The notes under the pieces: model-generated
What the model saw: the letters and a program-made list of their open reading frames with translations, nothing else
Told to the model about the DNA's origin: nothing
Database searches by the model: none
Program-made: the position numbers and the translations under genes
Origin: an uncultured Prevotella sp.
GTDB lineage: Bacteria > Bacteroidota > Bacteroidia > Bacteroidales > Bacteroidaceae
DNA length: 18,028 nt
NCBI GenBank assembly: GCA_900770845.1
Contig: CAAGLS010000200.1
Location: 1 to 18,028, forward strand
Direction: 5' to 3'
Part shown: positions 1 to 5,960 of the stretch, in pieces
How the letters are laid out: every line of letters begins with the position of its first letter
Position numbering within the stretch: position 1 is the first letter of the stretch

Positions 1-77
1 CGGTTCTAAAAATTAGGTTTAGAAACCAAACCGATATGGATATATGTAATTTCGGTCGTCTTCTGCATCTGTCGGTC

Positions 78-140
78 TCAAAACGTCAAGTCTCATCGGT
101 CGTGTAGCCCGCTACACTCCCTCCTCAACTTACGTTTTGA
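78..140. repeat. Long imperfect inverted repeat
   Basis: The outer arms TCAAAACGTCAAGT (78-91) and ACTTACGTTTTGA (128-140) are complementary apart from one extra base. The centre is a perfect 7-bp pair, GTGTAGC (102-108) and GCTACAC (111-117), around CC. The part between outer and inner arms pairs poorly. There is no adjacent T-tract, so it does not look like a simple terminator. It could be a dispersed repeat, the end of a mobile element, or a structured RNA region. Confidence 0.6.
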
Positions 141-180
141 ATCCCGATATCTTGCAGAACCTTTTCGATAAGCCAAATGA

Positions 181-207
181 GCAGAGCCAAGCTTGCTTGG
201 ACTCTGC
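181..207. repeat. Bulged inverted repeat
   Basis: GCAGAGCCAAG (181-191) pairs with CTTGGACTCTGC (196-207) with a single bulged A, leaving a four-base loop CTTG. On the RNA level this is an 11-bp stem-loop. It has no T-tract directly after it on either strand, so a terminator role is not clear. Confidence 0.55.
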
Positions 208-416
208 CATGGCGAGAAAAGGTGGGCGCAAGCCAATACGACTCGACCTAATGTATAGAACCAGCCATAAAAAGGTTGGACATTTCTTTGGGGCTGACTC
301 TAATCCTGCCTACACGGACCCTGCAGTTGGACGAGAACACGCGGTGGATTGCGTACAATCTTGTTCCCGAATGGGTTGCCCTTAGGCCAATCGATTCGCA
401 GAACGGTTGCGCGCAC

Positions 417-1166
417 TTACTTGCCGATGTATTTCTTTCCTCCCCGTATGTAGGGCTGGTGGGGCTGGGGCTGCTGAATCTTGCGCCCTGAGAGGTCAAA
501 GGCCGCGTCGTTGGCGCGGCGGCAAGGAAGTGTCGTCGGGCTGATGCCCGTCAACACGGGCGGGAAGAGCTTCTGGCGGCCGTCAGCATCCATCAGCGTC
601 TCCCCGTTGTCGTCCACTGCCAGCAAGCGGTAGCGGTTGCCAGGCGTGCCGAAACTATACGACTGGTTGGGGGCGTACTCGCTTCCGATGCCCTCAACCC
701 AGTATTCGTAAAACTCATTGGCTGAACTTTCTGGGGTGTAGCCGTTGGTCTTGTGCAGGAGCAGTCGTCTGAAGCTTTTGCCGTTGTAGTCCACCGTGTC
801 GGTAGCAGCCACCACTATGGCGTCGTTGCCGTCGCGAAGGGTGTCGCCCTCCCGCAGTCCGAAGTCATACACGGGGACAAACCTCTCACCGTAATACTCG
901 TATACTTTCTCGCCCTCCTCTACCATCACGGAGAAGAGCGACTTTTCCCCTCCTTCGTCGAGGATGAGTTTCTTGCAGCTCTTCCCGCCGGCGATGGTGT
1001 CGCCCGCCACCGTTACGGTCACCTCAGAAGTGGTGTAAGCGACCACTTGCTGCAGCCTCCAGGTCTTCCCCTCATGCAGGAAACTGGAATAAACTTGTTG
1101 TTGGGCGGCCATCGGCATGCTTGCCATGGCCAACAAAGCCAGCATTAGGTTTCTCACTTTCTTCAT
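417..1166 (-). CDS. Small secreted protein of unknown function
   Basis: This 249-residue protein starts with a clear signal peptide: MKK, a hydrophobic stretch (about 7-18) and a likely cleavage near MAAQ at 19-22. The mature part is acidic and probably mostly beta-strand. It contains 'YWVEGIGSEYAPNQ' (155-168), a phrase I associate with secreted proteins of Prevotella and Bacteroides. The last 30 residues (AAFDLSGRKI... and YIRGGKKYIGK) resemble the short C-terminal tail on many exported proteins of these genera, akin to Por/type IX sorting tails, though here it may only be a structural tail. I recognise no catalytic motif, so no function is assigned. It stands alone, with 304 bp between it and the upstream Rpn gene. 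I see no TAnnTTTG box directly upstream. Confidence 0.75.
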   Translation of the reverse strand: MKKVRNLMLALLAMASMPMAAQQQVYSSFLHEGKTWRLQQVVAYTTSEVTVTVAGDTIAGGKSCKKLILDEGGEKSLFSVMVEEGEKVYEYYGERFVPVYDFGLREGDTLRDGNDAIVVAATDTVDYNGKSFRRLLLHKTNGYTPESSANEFYEYWVEGIGSEYAPNQSYSFGTPGNRYRLLAVDDNGETLMDADGRQKLFPPVLTGISPTTLPCRRANDAAFDLSGRKIQQPQPHQPYIRGGKKYIGK

Positions 1167-1470
1167 AGTCTTTCTTTGAGCTATATGTTTGTTTTTTCAG
1201 TAGAGGCTGTCTACGTTGCTGGATTCAGCAACTGCATGGGTAGGACTCCTGTAGTTGGATGGTTGCGGATAATCATTTTCTCAGGCATGCATTATATCCG
1301 CGCTTGCGCGGTAGGAGGAAGATACGACTCCCGGTAAAGGACCATCCGAAATCTGTTGGATGGGAAACAAGAGAATATTTGAGGACATCAAGTTTCAAGG
1401 GCGCATTCCCAGAATCGTTTGGGAGTGAAATTCGCTGAATGGTTGCCAGTTGGTCTCCATTAGGACTTAC
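1167..1470. other. Intergenic region with four hairpins
   Basis: No gene is visible. Four short perfect inverted repeats lie within about 210 bp: GTTGCTG/CAGCAAC (1215-1221 and 1226-1232), CCGCG/CGCGG (1298-1302 and 1307-1311), CCATCC/GGATGG (1342-1347 and 1358-1363) and TCCCA/TGGGA (1407-1411 and 1420-1424). On the minus strand the region follows the Rpn stop codon and precedes the secreted protein. The hairpins could therefore be 3'-end structures of the former or a leader of the latter. None has a proper T-tract, and no Bacteroidota-type promoter is obvious. Confidence 0.45.
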
Positions 1471-2448
1471 TTAAGAGAGGAGGGCAATGTCCTCAATGGA
1501 GAGACCCGTGGTCTTGTGTATGAGTTCGGCGGAGATTCCGGCAGACTTCATCTTCCTTGCTATTTCCCTCTGAGCCTCAGTCAATCCTTGCTCCCTGCCT
1601 TTCGCCAATCCTTCTTCCCTGCCTTTCGCCAATCCTTCTTCCCTGCCTTTCGCCATACCTTTCGCCATGCCTCTTGCCAAACCTTTCCTCAACCCCTTCA
1701 GCTCCGCGGTGTCCACTACATTCTTCAGGTCTCGATATATCTTGAGGCTTTCCTCATAGTCCATGCGCTCCTCGGGCGTGTATTTGGCTATCTCGGCTTG
1801 CCTGAACAGGCGCACGAACACACGCTCCTGCAGGGCCTTGGGGCGTTGCATCAGATTCGACAGGTTGCGCAGCACGAACAGCCATTTGTCGAACATGGTC
1901 TCAAGCTGGTCCTCCCGCTTGTTGAATTTCGGCATCTCCAAATACACGAATGTCAGTTTGTCGTAGAACACATGCTTGTCGTCCACGTCCATCAGCTTCA
2001 CCTCATGGTGCAGACAGTCGTCGGAATACTCATGGTCGGGGAACACGAAGTCGAGGATGCCCACGGTGTAGACAGCCTTCAGCCTGAAGTCCCATTGTCC
2101 CTTTACACCTTGGTTCTGGATGGGGAAGGAGGCGTAGAAGATGCTGCGGTCTTTGAAATACTGCTGTTCGGCCTTCTGCATCTCCACGATGAAAAACTCA
2201 TCCTTGTCGTTCTTGCAATACACGTCGAAGATTGCCCGGCGGTCGCCGTAGCCACTGCCGAGGTTCTCGCCGTTGAGATACTTCAGGTCGTTTATCTTCT
2301 CCCTGCCGTTGAAAAGCGAGTTGAGGAAACTGATGAGCAGTTCCTTGTTGAGCGGGGAGCCGAAAAGCTTCTTGAATCCAAAATCCGTGTAGGGATTGAT
2401 GTAGCGCGGAGCTTTCAGCTCTTCCAAATAGTCGGCCTTGTCTGTCAT
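1471..2448 (-). CDS. Rpn family recombination-promoting nuclease / putative transposase
   Basis: The 325-residue product opens with 'YINPYTDFGFKKLFG' (16-30), the hallmark start of Rpn-type PD-(D/E)XK proteins in Bacteroidota. The likely catalytic acids are Asp75 in 'AIFDVYCKN' and Glu89 with Gln91 in 'FIVEMQ', the D...ExQ form usual in this family. The C-terminal part is charged: 'GLRKGLARG' from 252, then repeats of AKGREEGL up to about 289, and a short helical end (290-325). Known members are DNA endonucleases that raise recombination, but their biological role is unsettled. I chose the ATG at 2448, not an in-frame one at 2652, because homology begins there, the extension would run into the preceding gene, and a consensus promoter (2466-2496) lies just upstream. 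That promoter would leave a leader of only about 10 bases. Confidence 0.85.
   Translation of the reverse strand: MTDKADYLEELKAPRYINPYTDFGFKKLFGSPLNKELLISFLNSLFNGREKINDLKYLNGENLGSGYGDRRAIFDVYCKNDKDEFFIVEMQKAEQQYFKDRSIFYASFPIQNQGVKGQWDFRLKAVYTVGILDFVFPDHEYSDDCLHHEVKLMDVDDKHVFYDKLTFVYLEMPKFNKREDQLETMFDKWLFVLRNLSNLMQRPKALQERVFVRLFRQAEIAKYTPEERMDYEESLKIYRDLKNVVDTAELKGLRKGLARGMAKGMAKGREEGLAKGREEGLAKGREQGLTEAQREIARKMKSAGISAELIHKTTGLSIEDIALLS
1582..1677. repeat. 24-bp in-frame tandem repeat inside the Rpn gene
   Basis: Three 24-bp units lie at 1582-1605, 1606-1629 and 1630-1653. The last two are identical; the first differs only by GC for CT at one place (1590-1591). Two 12-bp half-units follow (1654-1665 and 1666-1677). 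Each full unit encodes eight residues (AKGREEGL type), so gain or loss of a unit keeps the reading frame and changes the length of the charged C-terminal segment. Confidence 0.85.
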
Positions 2449-2465
2449 TGCTTCAACTTTTTTTG

Positions 2466-2496
2466 CAAAAATAACTTTTTCCCGTTGAACGGCAAA
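2466..2496 (-). promoter_or_regulatory. Bacteroidota-type promoter of the Rpn gene
   Basis: On the minus strand TTTG (2493-2496) is followed by exactly 19 bases and then TATTTTTG (2466-2473). This matches the -33 TTTG and -7 TAnnTTTG consensus of the Bacteroidota primary sigma factor. It lies 17 bases ahead of the chosen ATG. The surrounding A/T-rich DNA could produce the -7 match by chance, but the -33 box at consensus spacing supports it. Confidence 0.6.
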
Positions 2497-2614
2497 ACAT
2501 TCCCCCGTTAATTTTTTTGCAGGAATAGATTGCCCTTCAGGGGAACCGGGCATTGCCCCCTCCTGCCTGCGCTTCCCTTTCCGTGGCGGCCACGGCTCTT
2601 CTCCCGCCGGCTCC

Positions 2615-4798
2615 TTACTGTGCCTCCAGCTTGAACACGTGGCTGGTGGCATTGTCGGCGCTCAGCACGTTGAGGCCCACCTTCATCAGATAGTCGCCGC
2701 TGAAGCTCTTGCCCTCATACTCGCTGCGGCTGTTGTCGCCGGGCATGCGGTAGATTTCCGTCACCTTGTATTGCGCCGACGGGTTGAGGCCCTGCAGCAG
2801 CACGTTGGCCAGGTTGGCGCCGTAGCGGGGATGGAGGTTGTAGGTGTAGAGCACGGCCGTGGCCTTGTCTTGCGACACGTAGTTGAGGGCGCAGTGGCTG
2901 CTCTCGTAGGGGGAGATGAGCCGGTACTGGTTGCCGTCGAGCACCACGGGCTCAAGCGCGCGGTATTCGGCCACCGCGTTCTGCAGGAACTTGTACTCGT
3001 CGGCGGAGAGCGACTTGAGGTCGATGTCGAATCCGAGCTTCACCATGCTGCACACGTCGAAGCGGAACTTCACGCTCGTCTGCCGGTTCCAGTTGGTCAC
3101 GTGGGAGGCCATCGACTTGGCGGGGAAGAACTTCGACATGCTCCACTGGATGTAGATGCGCTCGAAGGGGTCGGTGTCGTCGGAGCACCAGAACTCCGTG
3201 AAGTGCTTCAGCGCCTCGTAGTCGCAGCGGCCTCCACCGCCCGAGCAGAGCATCATGGCGAGCTGCGGGTACTTCTCGTTCACGCGCTGGAACACCTTGT
3301 AGAGGCCGCGCACGTAGTCCACATAGAGGTTGCCCTGCCTGCGGCCGAGATAGTGGGAGTGGATGTTGGTGATGGGGCTGTTGCAGTCCCACTTCATATA
3401 GGCCACGTCGGGGTTCTCCGCCATGATGCGGTCTATCACTCCGAACACGTAGTCCTGCACCTTGGGGTTGCTCAGATCGAGCACGAGCTGGTTGCGGTAG
3501 TAGTAGGGCTCACGGTTGGGCAGCGTGATGGCCCAGTCGGGATGCTTCTCGAAGAGTTCGCTCTTGGGGTTGACCATCTCCGGCTCTATCCAGATGCCGA
3601 ACCTCACGCCGGCCTTCTTCGCGTCGTCCACCATTCCTGGTATGCCGAGCGGGAGCTTGTCCCTTGTGGCCTCCCAGTCGCCCAGTCCGGCGTGGTCGTC
3701 CTTGCGGGGATACTTGTTGCCGAACCATCCGTCGTCGAGCAGGAACATGTCCACGCCCAAGTCCTTGGCGTCCCTCATCAGGCCGGCCAGTTTCTGCTGG
3801 TCGAAGTCGAAGGCCGTGTTCTCCCAGTTGTTGAGCAGCGTCATGCGCTTGCCCATTCCGTCCCTGAGGTTGTAGCGCCGGCACCAGTCGTGCAGGTCGC
3901 GGCTGGCCTGGCCGGAGCCTTGGCTGCTGAGGGTGAACACAAACTCGGGTGTGGTGAAGGTCTCGCCGTTGTCGAGCACATAGTTGGAGGCGTAGGGGTT
4001 GATGCCCGGGATGAGCCGCAGCGAGTTGGTGTTGTCCACCTCGCAGGTGTATTGGAAGTTGCCCGTCCATCCCACCACTCCGAGCATCACGCGGCCCTCG
4101 CCCTCGCGCGGCTTGCCGTCGAGGCCCAGTTCGAAGAAGGGTTCGGCCAGCAGGTTGGCCCTTGTGCCGAGCTTGGTGTCGACGGTCTTCTTGCCGTATT
4201 TCAGCTCCTCGGTCTCGGGCTGTCCCTCCTTGGCCCAGTCGCTGTGGTATTCGGTGAGGAAGTAGCGGCCGGCCTTGAGATAGAGCATGCCGCTGTTGTA
4301 GCGCCACAGTGTGATGGGCTTGCCCTCGCGGTTGGTGATCTCGCTCCACATCTTGATGACATTCTCCTTGGGATAGGCCACGTAGTGGAGCGTCACCTCG
4401 TCGTTGTATTTGTCGTCGGCCAGTCGGATGATGGTCTCTGTGCCGCCACTCACGCCGCGCTGTTCCGAACCTTTATAATATAGGTAAGAAGTCTGGTTGC
4501 CGTCGGCGTGGGTGATGGCCACGGCCGGCTCGAAAAAGTCCTCCCCTCCCGAGGCGGGGTAGGCCTCGTGGCCGCGTATGCCCATGGAGCCGTCGTTGCC
4601 GGGACGCACGTTCCACTTCAGCAGCTTGTAGTCCTCGGGGTTGAGGAGTTTCTCGCCAAGATACACTTGGTACACTCTGTTCTTCTCGTTGACCTGGTAC
4701 ACCAAGTCGGTCTTGTCCGTCGAGATGCGGATGATTTGCTGGGCGTTTATGGATAGCGTCATAACGCAAGCTGTTGCGATGGAGAGTAGCTTTTTCAT
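2615..4798 (-). CDS. Secreted GH36 alpha-galactosidase
   Basis: This 727-residue enzyme, a usual size for GH36, hydrolyses terminal alpha-galactosyl residues, for example in raffinose-type sugars or galactomannan side chains. A signal peptide (about 1-20, ending SINAQ) places it in the periplasm or beyond. An N-terminal beta-sandwich (about 25-300) is followed by the catalytic barrel, with 'FLLDDGWFGNKY' (352-363), 'GIWIEPEMV' (401-409), 'YMKWDCN' (467-473) and 'CSGGGGRCDYE' (518-528). By family knowledge Asp471 in KWD is the nucleophile, and Asp540 in 'WCSDDTDP' the acid/base. A C-terminal beta domain follows from about 640. I chose the ATG at 4798 over an in-frame ATG eight codons earlier because the signal peptide starts there. 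A -7-like box lies just upstream. No sugar transporter adjoins it, so the natural substrate is not shown. Confidence 0.95.
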   Translation of the reverse strand: MKKLLSIATACVMTLSINAQQIIRISTDKTDLVYQVNEKNRVYQVYLGEKLLNPEDYKLLKWNVRPGNDGSMGIRGHEAYPASGGEDFFEPAVAITHADGNQTSYLYYKGSEQRGVSGGTETIIRLADDKYNDEVTLHYVAYPKENVIKMWSEITNREGKPITLWRYNSGMLYLKAGRYFLTEYHSDWAKEGQPETEELKYGKKTVDTKLGTRANLLAEPFFELGLDGKPREGEGRVMLGVVGWTGNFQYTCEVDNTNSLRLIPGINPYASNYVLDNGETFTTPEFVFTLSSQGSGQASRDLHDWCRRYNLRDGMGKRMTLLNNWENTAFDFDQQKLAGLMRDAKDLGVDMFLLDDGWFGNKYPRKDDHAGLGDWEATRDKLPLGIPGMVDDAKKAGVRFGIWIEPEMVNPKSELFEKHPDWAITLPNREPYYYRNQLVLDLSNPKVQDYVFGVIDRIMAENPDVAYMKWDCNSPITNIHSHYLGRRQGNLYVDYVRGLYKVFQRVNEKYPQLAMMLCSGGGGRCDYEALKHFTEFWCSDDTDPFERIYIQWSMSKFFPAKSMASHVTNWNRQTSVKFRFDVCSMVKLGFDIDLKSLSADEYKFLQNAVAEYRALEPVVLDGNQYRLISPYESSHCALNYVSQDKATAVLYTYNLHPRYGANLANVLLQGLNPSAQYKVTEIYRMPGDNSRSEYEGKSFSGDYLMKVGLNVLSADNATSHVFKLEAQ

Positions 4799-4819
4799 TT
4801 TTTGTTTTTGGATACCCTG

Positions 4820-4827
4820 CAAAGATA
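4820..4827 (-). promoter_or_regulatory. Possible -7 box for the alpha-galactosidase gene
   Basis: TATCTTTG on the minus strand fits TAnnTTTG and lies 21 bases before the ATG at 4798. The sequence 19-21 bases further upstream (GAGG/TGAG) does not match the -33 TTTG. The promoter is therefore half-supported, and may be weak or depend on an activator. Confidence 0.4.
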
Positions 4828-4893
4828 AGCAAAATTTAGGTAAAGCCCTCAGCTTTCAGGCTTGAATTTGCATTCCGCCGCAACTTGCCCATA

Positions 4894-4981
4894 ATGTGTG
4901 ACAACTGTCACACAACAATAGACCAACCGTCGCACAGCAATAGACCAACCGTCGCACAGCTATGGGACAGCTGCCACACAA
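4894..4981. repeat. 22-bp-period tandem array with palindrome
   Basis: Four consecutive 22-bp units are visible: 4894-4915, 4916-4937, 4938-4959 and 4960-4981. The two middle ones are identical (CAATAGACCAACCGTCGCACAG) and the outer ones are diverged but alignable (GACAACTGTCACACAA and GGACAGCTGCCACACAA forms). A shorter fifth trace follows to about 5000. The first unit holds a perfect 9-bp inverted repeat, TGTGTGACA-AC-TGTCACACA (4895-4914). The array begins about 95 bp upstream of the alpha-galactosidase start codon, where operators could sit, but it may equally be a dispersed intergenic repeat. Confidence 0.7.
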
Positions 4982-5030
4982 CTTGGACAAGCGACACCAA
5001 AAAACTAAAACCACAGGGGTAGCCGGATTC

Positions 5031-5110
5031 GCCTCGATTCCTCTATTTTTATCCTGCAAAGACGCAAAGACGGCAAAGCTACGCCCCTGCAGCGAGGAAC
5101 GCGCAACAAA
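5031..5110 (+). repeat. GCAAAG-rich dispersed repeat, copy A
   Basis: This segment reads CCTCTATTTTTATCCTGCAAAG, then GACGCAAAGACGGCAAAG, then a tail GCCCCTGCAGCGAGGAACGCGC. It aligns with copy C (5862-5940, same strand), including the tail GGCTCCTGCAATGGGAAGCGCGC, and with copy B (5806-5860, opposite strand) over the first part. It is a degenerate intergenic repeat with no coding potential that I trust. Confidence 0.55.
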
Positions 5111-5227
5111 GGCCTGGGGAAGCAAGCCCCCGCCCCTTTGTGGGAGGAATCGGGAGAGACAGTTGGCCATACGCTGCCCCGTAGCAGGGCTCAGTGCGAC
5201 GGAATGTCACCCCCTTGGCGCGCCCAC

Positions 5228-5261
5228 AAAAAAACCGGACGAACCTTGCGGCCCGTCCGGT
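5228..5261 (-). terminator. Intrinsic terminator of the 29-codon transcript
   Basis: On the minus strand ACCGGACG (5261-5254) pairs with CGTCCGGT (5241-5234). The stem can be lengthened by GGCC/GGTT pairs to 12 bp closing a GCAA (GNRA-type) tetraloop. Six T residues follow directly (5233-5228). This is a textbook intrinsic terminator, and its orientation fits the small ORF at 5354-5443. Confidence 0.85.
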
Positions 5262-5312
5262 CTGTATTGTATATGCTGATTGAAAACGCTTCCTAAACTT
5301 TCAACTTCTCGC

Positions 5313-5334
5313 CTTGGGCCTTTGTGGCCGCAAG
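5313..5334 (-). other. Hairpin in the 3' part of the small transcript
   Basis: On the minus strand CTTGCGGCC (5334-5326) pairs with GGCCCAAG (5320-5313) with one bulged C and an ACAAA loop. It lies between the small ORF stop and its terminator, so the 3' untranslated part of that RNA is likely structured. Confidence 0.5.
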
Positions 5335-5353
5335 AGGGAAGTTGGTGCGGTGA

Positions 5354-5443
5354 CTACTTGCCAAGCTCCAACTTGTTGTTCACGTTGATTGCCTCGGCTA
5401 TCATCACTGCGAGAACCATTACTGAAATCACTGTCATCATCAT
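5354..5443 (-). CDS. 29-residue small hydrophobic protein
   Basis: This ORF encodes 29 residues: MMMTVISVMVLAVMIAEAIN, then VNNKLELGK. Residues 1-18 are strongly hydrophobic and could form one membrane helix; the end is polar and basic (NNKLELGK). An AAAGGA sequence (5453-5458) sits 9 bases upstream, a good Shine-Dalgarno-like site. A perfect TTTG-N19-TAnnTTTG promoter lies at 5519-5549 and a strong terminator at 5228-5261, so it forms a complete single-gene unit of roughly 285 nt. Three ATG codons stand in a row, so the true start may be any of 5443, 5440 or 5437. I recognise no family. It could be a membrane micropeptide, a type I toxin, a leader peptide, or a chance ORF in a structured small RNA. 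Confidence 0.6.
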   Translation of the reverse strand: MMMTVISVMVLAVMIAEAINVNNKLELGK

Positions 5444-5469
5444 AGTTAATAATCCTTTCTTTTTTTTTG

Positions 5470-5487
5470 AGACCCCTTGCGAGGTCT
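5470..5487 (-). promoter_or_regulatory. Leader hairpin followed by A-tract before the small ORF
   Basis: In the minus-strand transcript AGACC (5487-5483) pairs with GGTCT (5474-5470) around an 8-base loop. A run of A residues and the AAAGGA ribosome site come just after it. The hairpin is short, but its place immediately upstream of the ribosome site could influence translation. This role is inferred from position only. Confidence 0.35.
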
Positions 5488-5518
5488 TGTTGTTATTGTT
5501 ATCCTTAGTTTTACAGTG

Positions 5519-5549
5519 CAAAGGTAATGCCGTTATCGCACACAACAAA
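5519..5549 (-). promoter_or_regulatory. Bacteroidota promoter of the small ORF
   Basis: On the minus strand TTTG (5546-5549), exactly 19 bases, then TACCTTTG (5519-5526): a perfect match to the -33/-7 consensus. Transcription would start near 5512, giving a leader of about 70 nt before the ATG at 5443. Confidence 0.75.
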
Positions 5550-5805
5550 GGGTTCTGACAGCTTTTGTTGCACTATGCGCCCTTTTCTTGTCGTAGGTCA
5601 AGCCGATGGCTGCCAATTCATGCAAATTGCATTGCCAAGGAGACCCACCCCTAACCCAAGGACCCTCCCCTAACCCCTCCCTAAAAGGGAGGTGAACTCC
5701 AATCACCCAAGAAGAGAGCGCGGAAATCCTAAGAATGTATCCGACGGCGTGCATCCACTTGCAGGGGCCGTGCCTTGTGCCGGCCCTAAGGAAATGTTCG
5801 ACCGA

Positions 5806-5860
5806 TTTTTTTTTGCGTTCTTTGCGGCTTTGCGAGATGAGACATAGAGGGATTGCCGCA
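5806..5860 (-). repeat. GCAAAG-rich dispersed repeat, copy B (inverted)
   Basis: Read on the minus strand this gives AATCCCTCTATGTCTCATCT, then CGCAAAGCCGCAAAGAACGC and an A-run. It aligns with the first half of copy A (5031-5110). It faces copy C, so together the two form a large inverted arrangement. Confidence 0.5.
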
Positions 5861-5877
5861 TCAATCCTTCTGTTCTT

Positions 5878-5940
5878 AAAAGCAAAGGCCGCAAAGGCAC
5901 GGCTCCTGCAATGGGAAGCGCGCTTTTGCGGCCTTGCTTT
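5878..5940 (-). terminator. Hairpin downstream of the GH3 gene, also repeat copy C
   Basis: AAAGCAAAGGCCGCAAAGGC (5878-5897) and GCTTTTGCGGCCTTGCTTT (5922-5940) form a long inverted repeat with a one-base bulge and a few mismatches. On the minus strand it lies 20 bases beyond the beta-glucosidase stop codon and ends in TTTT before AAGAACAG. It probably acts as a transcription end or 3' stabiliser. The T-tract is short, so termination is likely but not certain. The same segment is part of the dispersed repeat family. Confidence 0.5.
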
Positions 5941-5960
5941 AGGCGATAGGCTCCTGAATC

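Larger units (their letters stand above)
1..416. other. Gene-free left edge with inverted repeats
   Basis: I find no convincing coding region here: the open frames on either strand have no recognisable motif, signal peptide or start context. The stretch holds several inverted repeats: GGTTT-AG-AAACC at 16-27 inside a CGGTT/AACCG pair (1-5 and 29-33), a long imperfect repeat at 78-140, and a bulged one at 181-207. It lies downstream of the minus-strand gene ending at 417, so part of it may be that gene's 3' untranslated region. It may also be the remains of a mobile or dispersed repeat, but no transposase frame is visible. Confidence 0.5.
4799..5353. other. Intergenic region with repeats and a minus-strand terminator
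   Basis: No protein-coding gene is convincing here; the longer open frames run across repeats and through a terminator and have low-complexity composition. Going right it holds the alpha-galactosidase promoter region, a 22-bp-period repeat array (4894-4981), one copy of a GCAAAG-rich dispersed repeat (about 5031-5110), a strong intrinsic terminator read on the minus strand (5228-5261), and a second hairpin (5313-5334) in the 3' untranslated part of the 29-codon ORF. Confidence 0.55.
5444..5960. other. Intergenic region with repeats, downstream of the GH3 gene
   Basis: Beyond the small-ORF promoter (5519-5549) I see no gene. The segment around 5645-5700 (CCCCTAACCCAAGG, CCCTCCCTAAAAGGGAGG) has the look of a degenerate intergenic repeat, with the inverted pair CCTCCCT/AGGGAGG. 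Copies B and C of the GCAAAG-rich repeat follow at about 5806-5860 and 5862-5940. The minus-strand frame across the region spells SRKERKKK-like and FAAFAFK-like runs that come from the repeats and do not look like a real protein. Confidence 0.5.

Noticed and set aside
1284..1297. A TATAAT-like sequence (minus strand, about 1292-1297) as promoter of the secreted protein
   Set aside because: Bacteroidota housekeeping promoters use TAnnTTTG rather than TATAAT, and no matching -33 element is seen, so this is probably chance.
1582..1677. The 24-bp repeats as a possible CRISPR array
   Set aside because: There are no spacers: the units abut directly, are in frame with a gene and encode an eight-residue repeat.
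1450..2511. A 353-codon plus-strand frame opposite the Rpn gene
   Set aside because: It is antisense to a gene with clear Rpn motifs; its Phe/Pro/Leu repeats are the mirror of the 24-bp tandem repeat.
2639..4483. A 614-codon open frame on the plus strand opposite the alpha-galactosidase gene
   Set aside because: It is antisense to a gene with full GH36 motifs and has Val/His/Ala-rich low-complexity composition, so it is a mirror frame.
4894..4981. The 22-bp repeats as a CRISPR array or replication origin iterons
   Set aside because: There are no spacers and no cas gene, and no replication initiator gene is near, so only a tandem or operator-like repeat is supported.
4962..5279. A 105-codon plus-strand frame in the repeat-rich gap
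   Set aside because: It crosses repeat copy A and the minus-strand terminator, with no ribosome site or recognisable motif.
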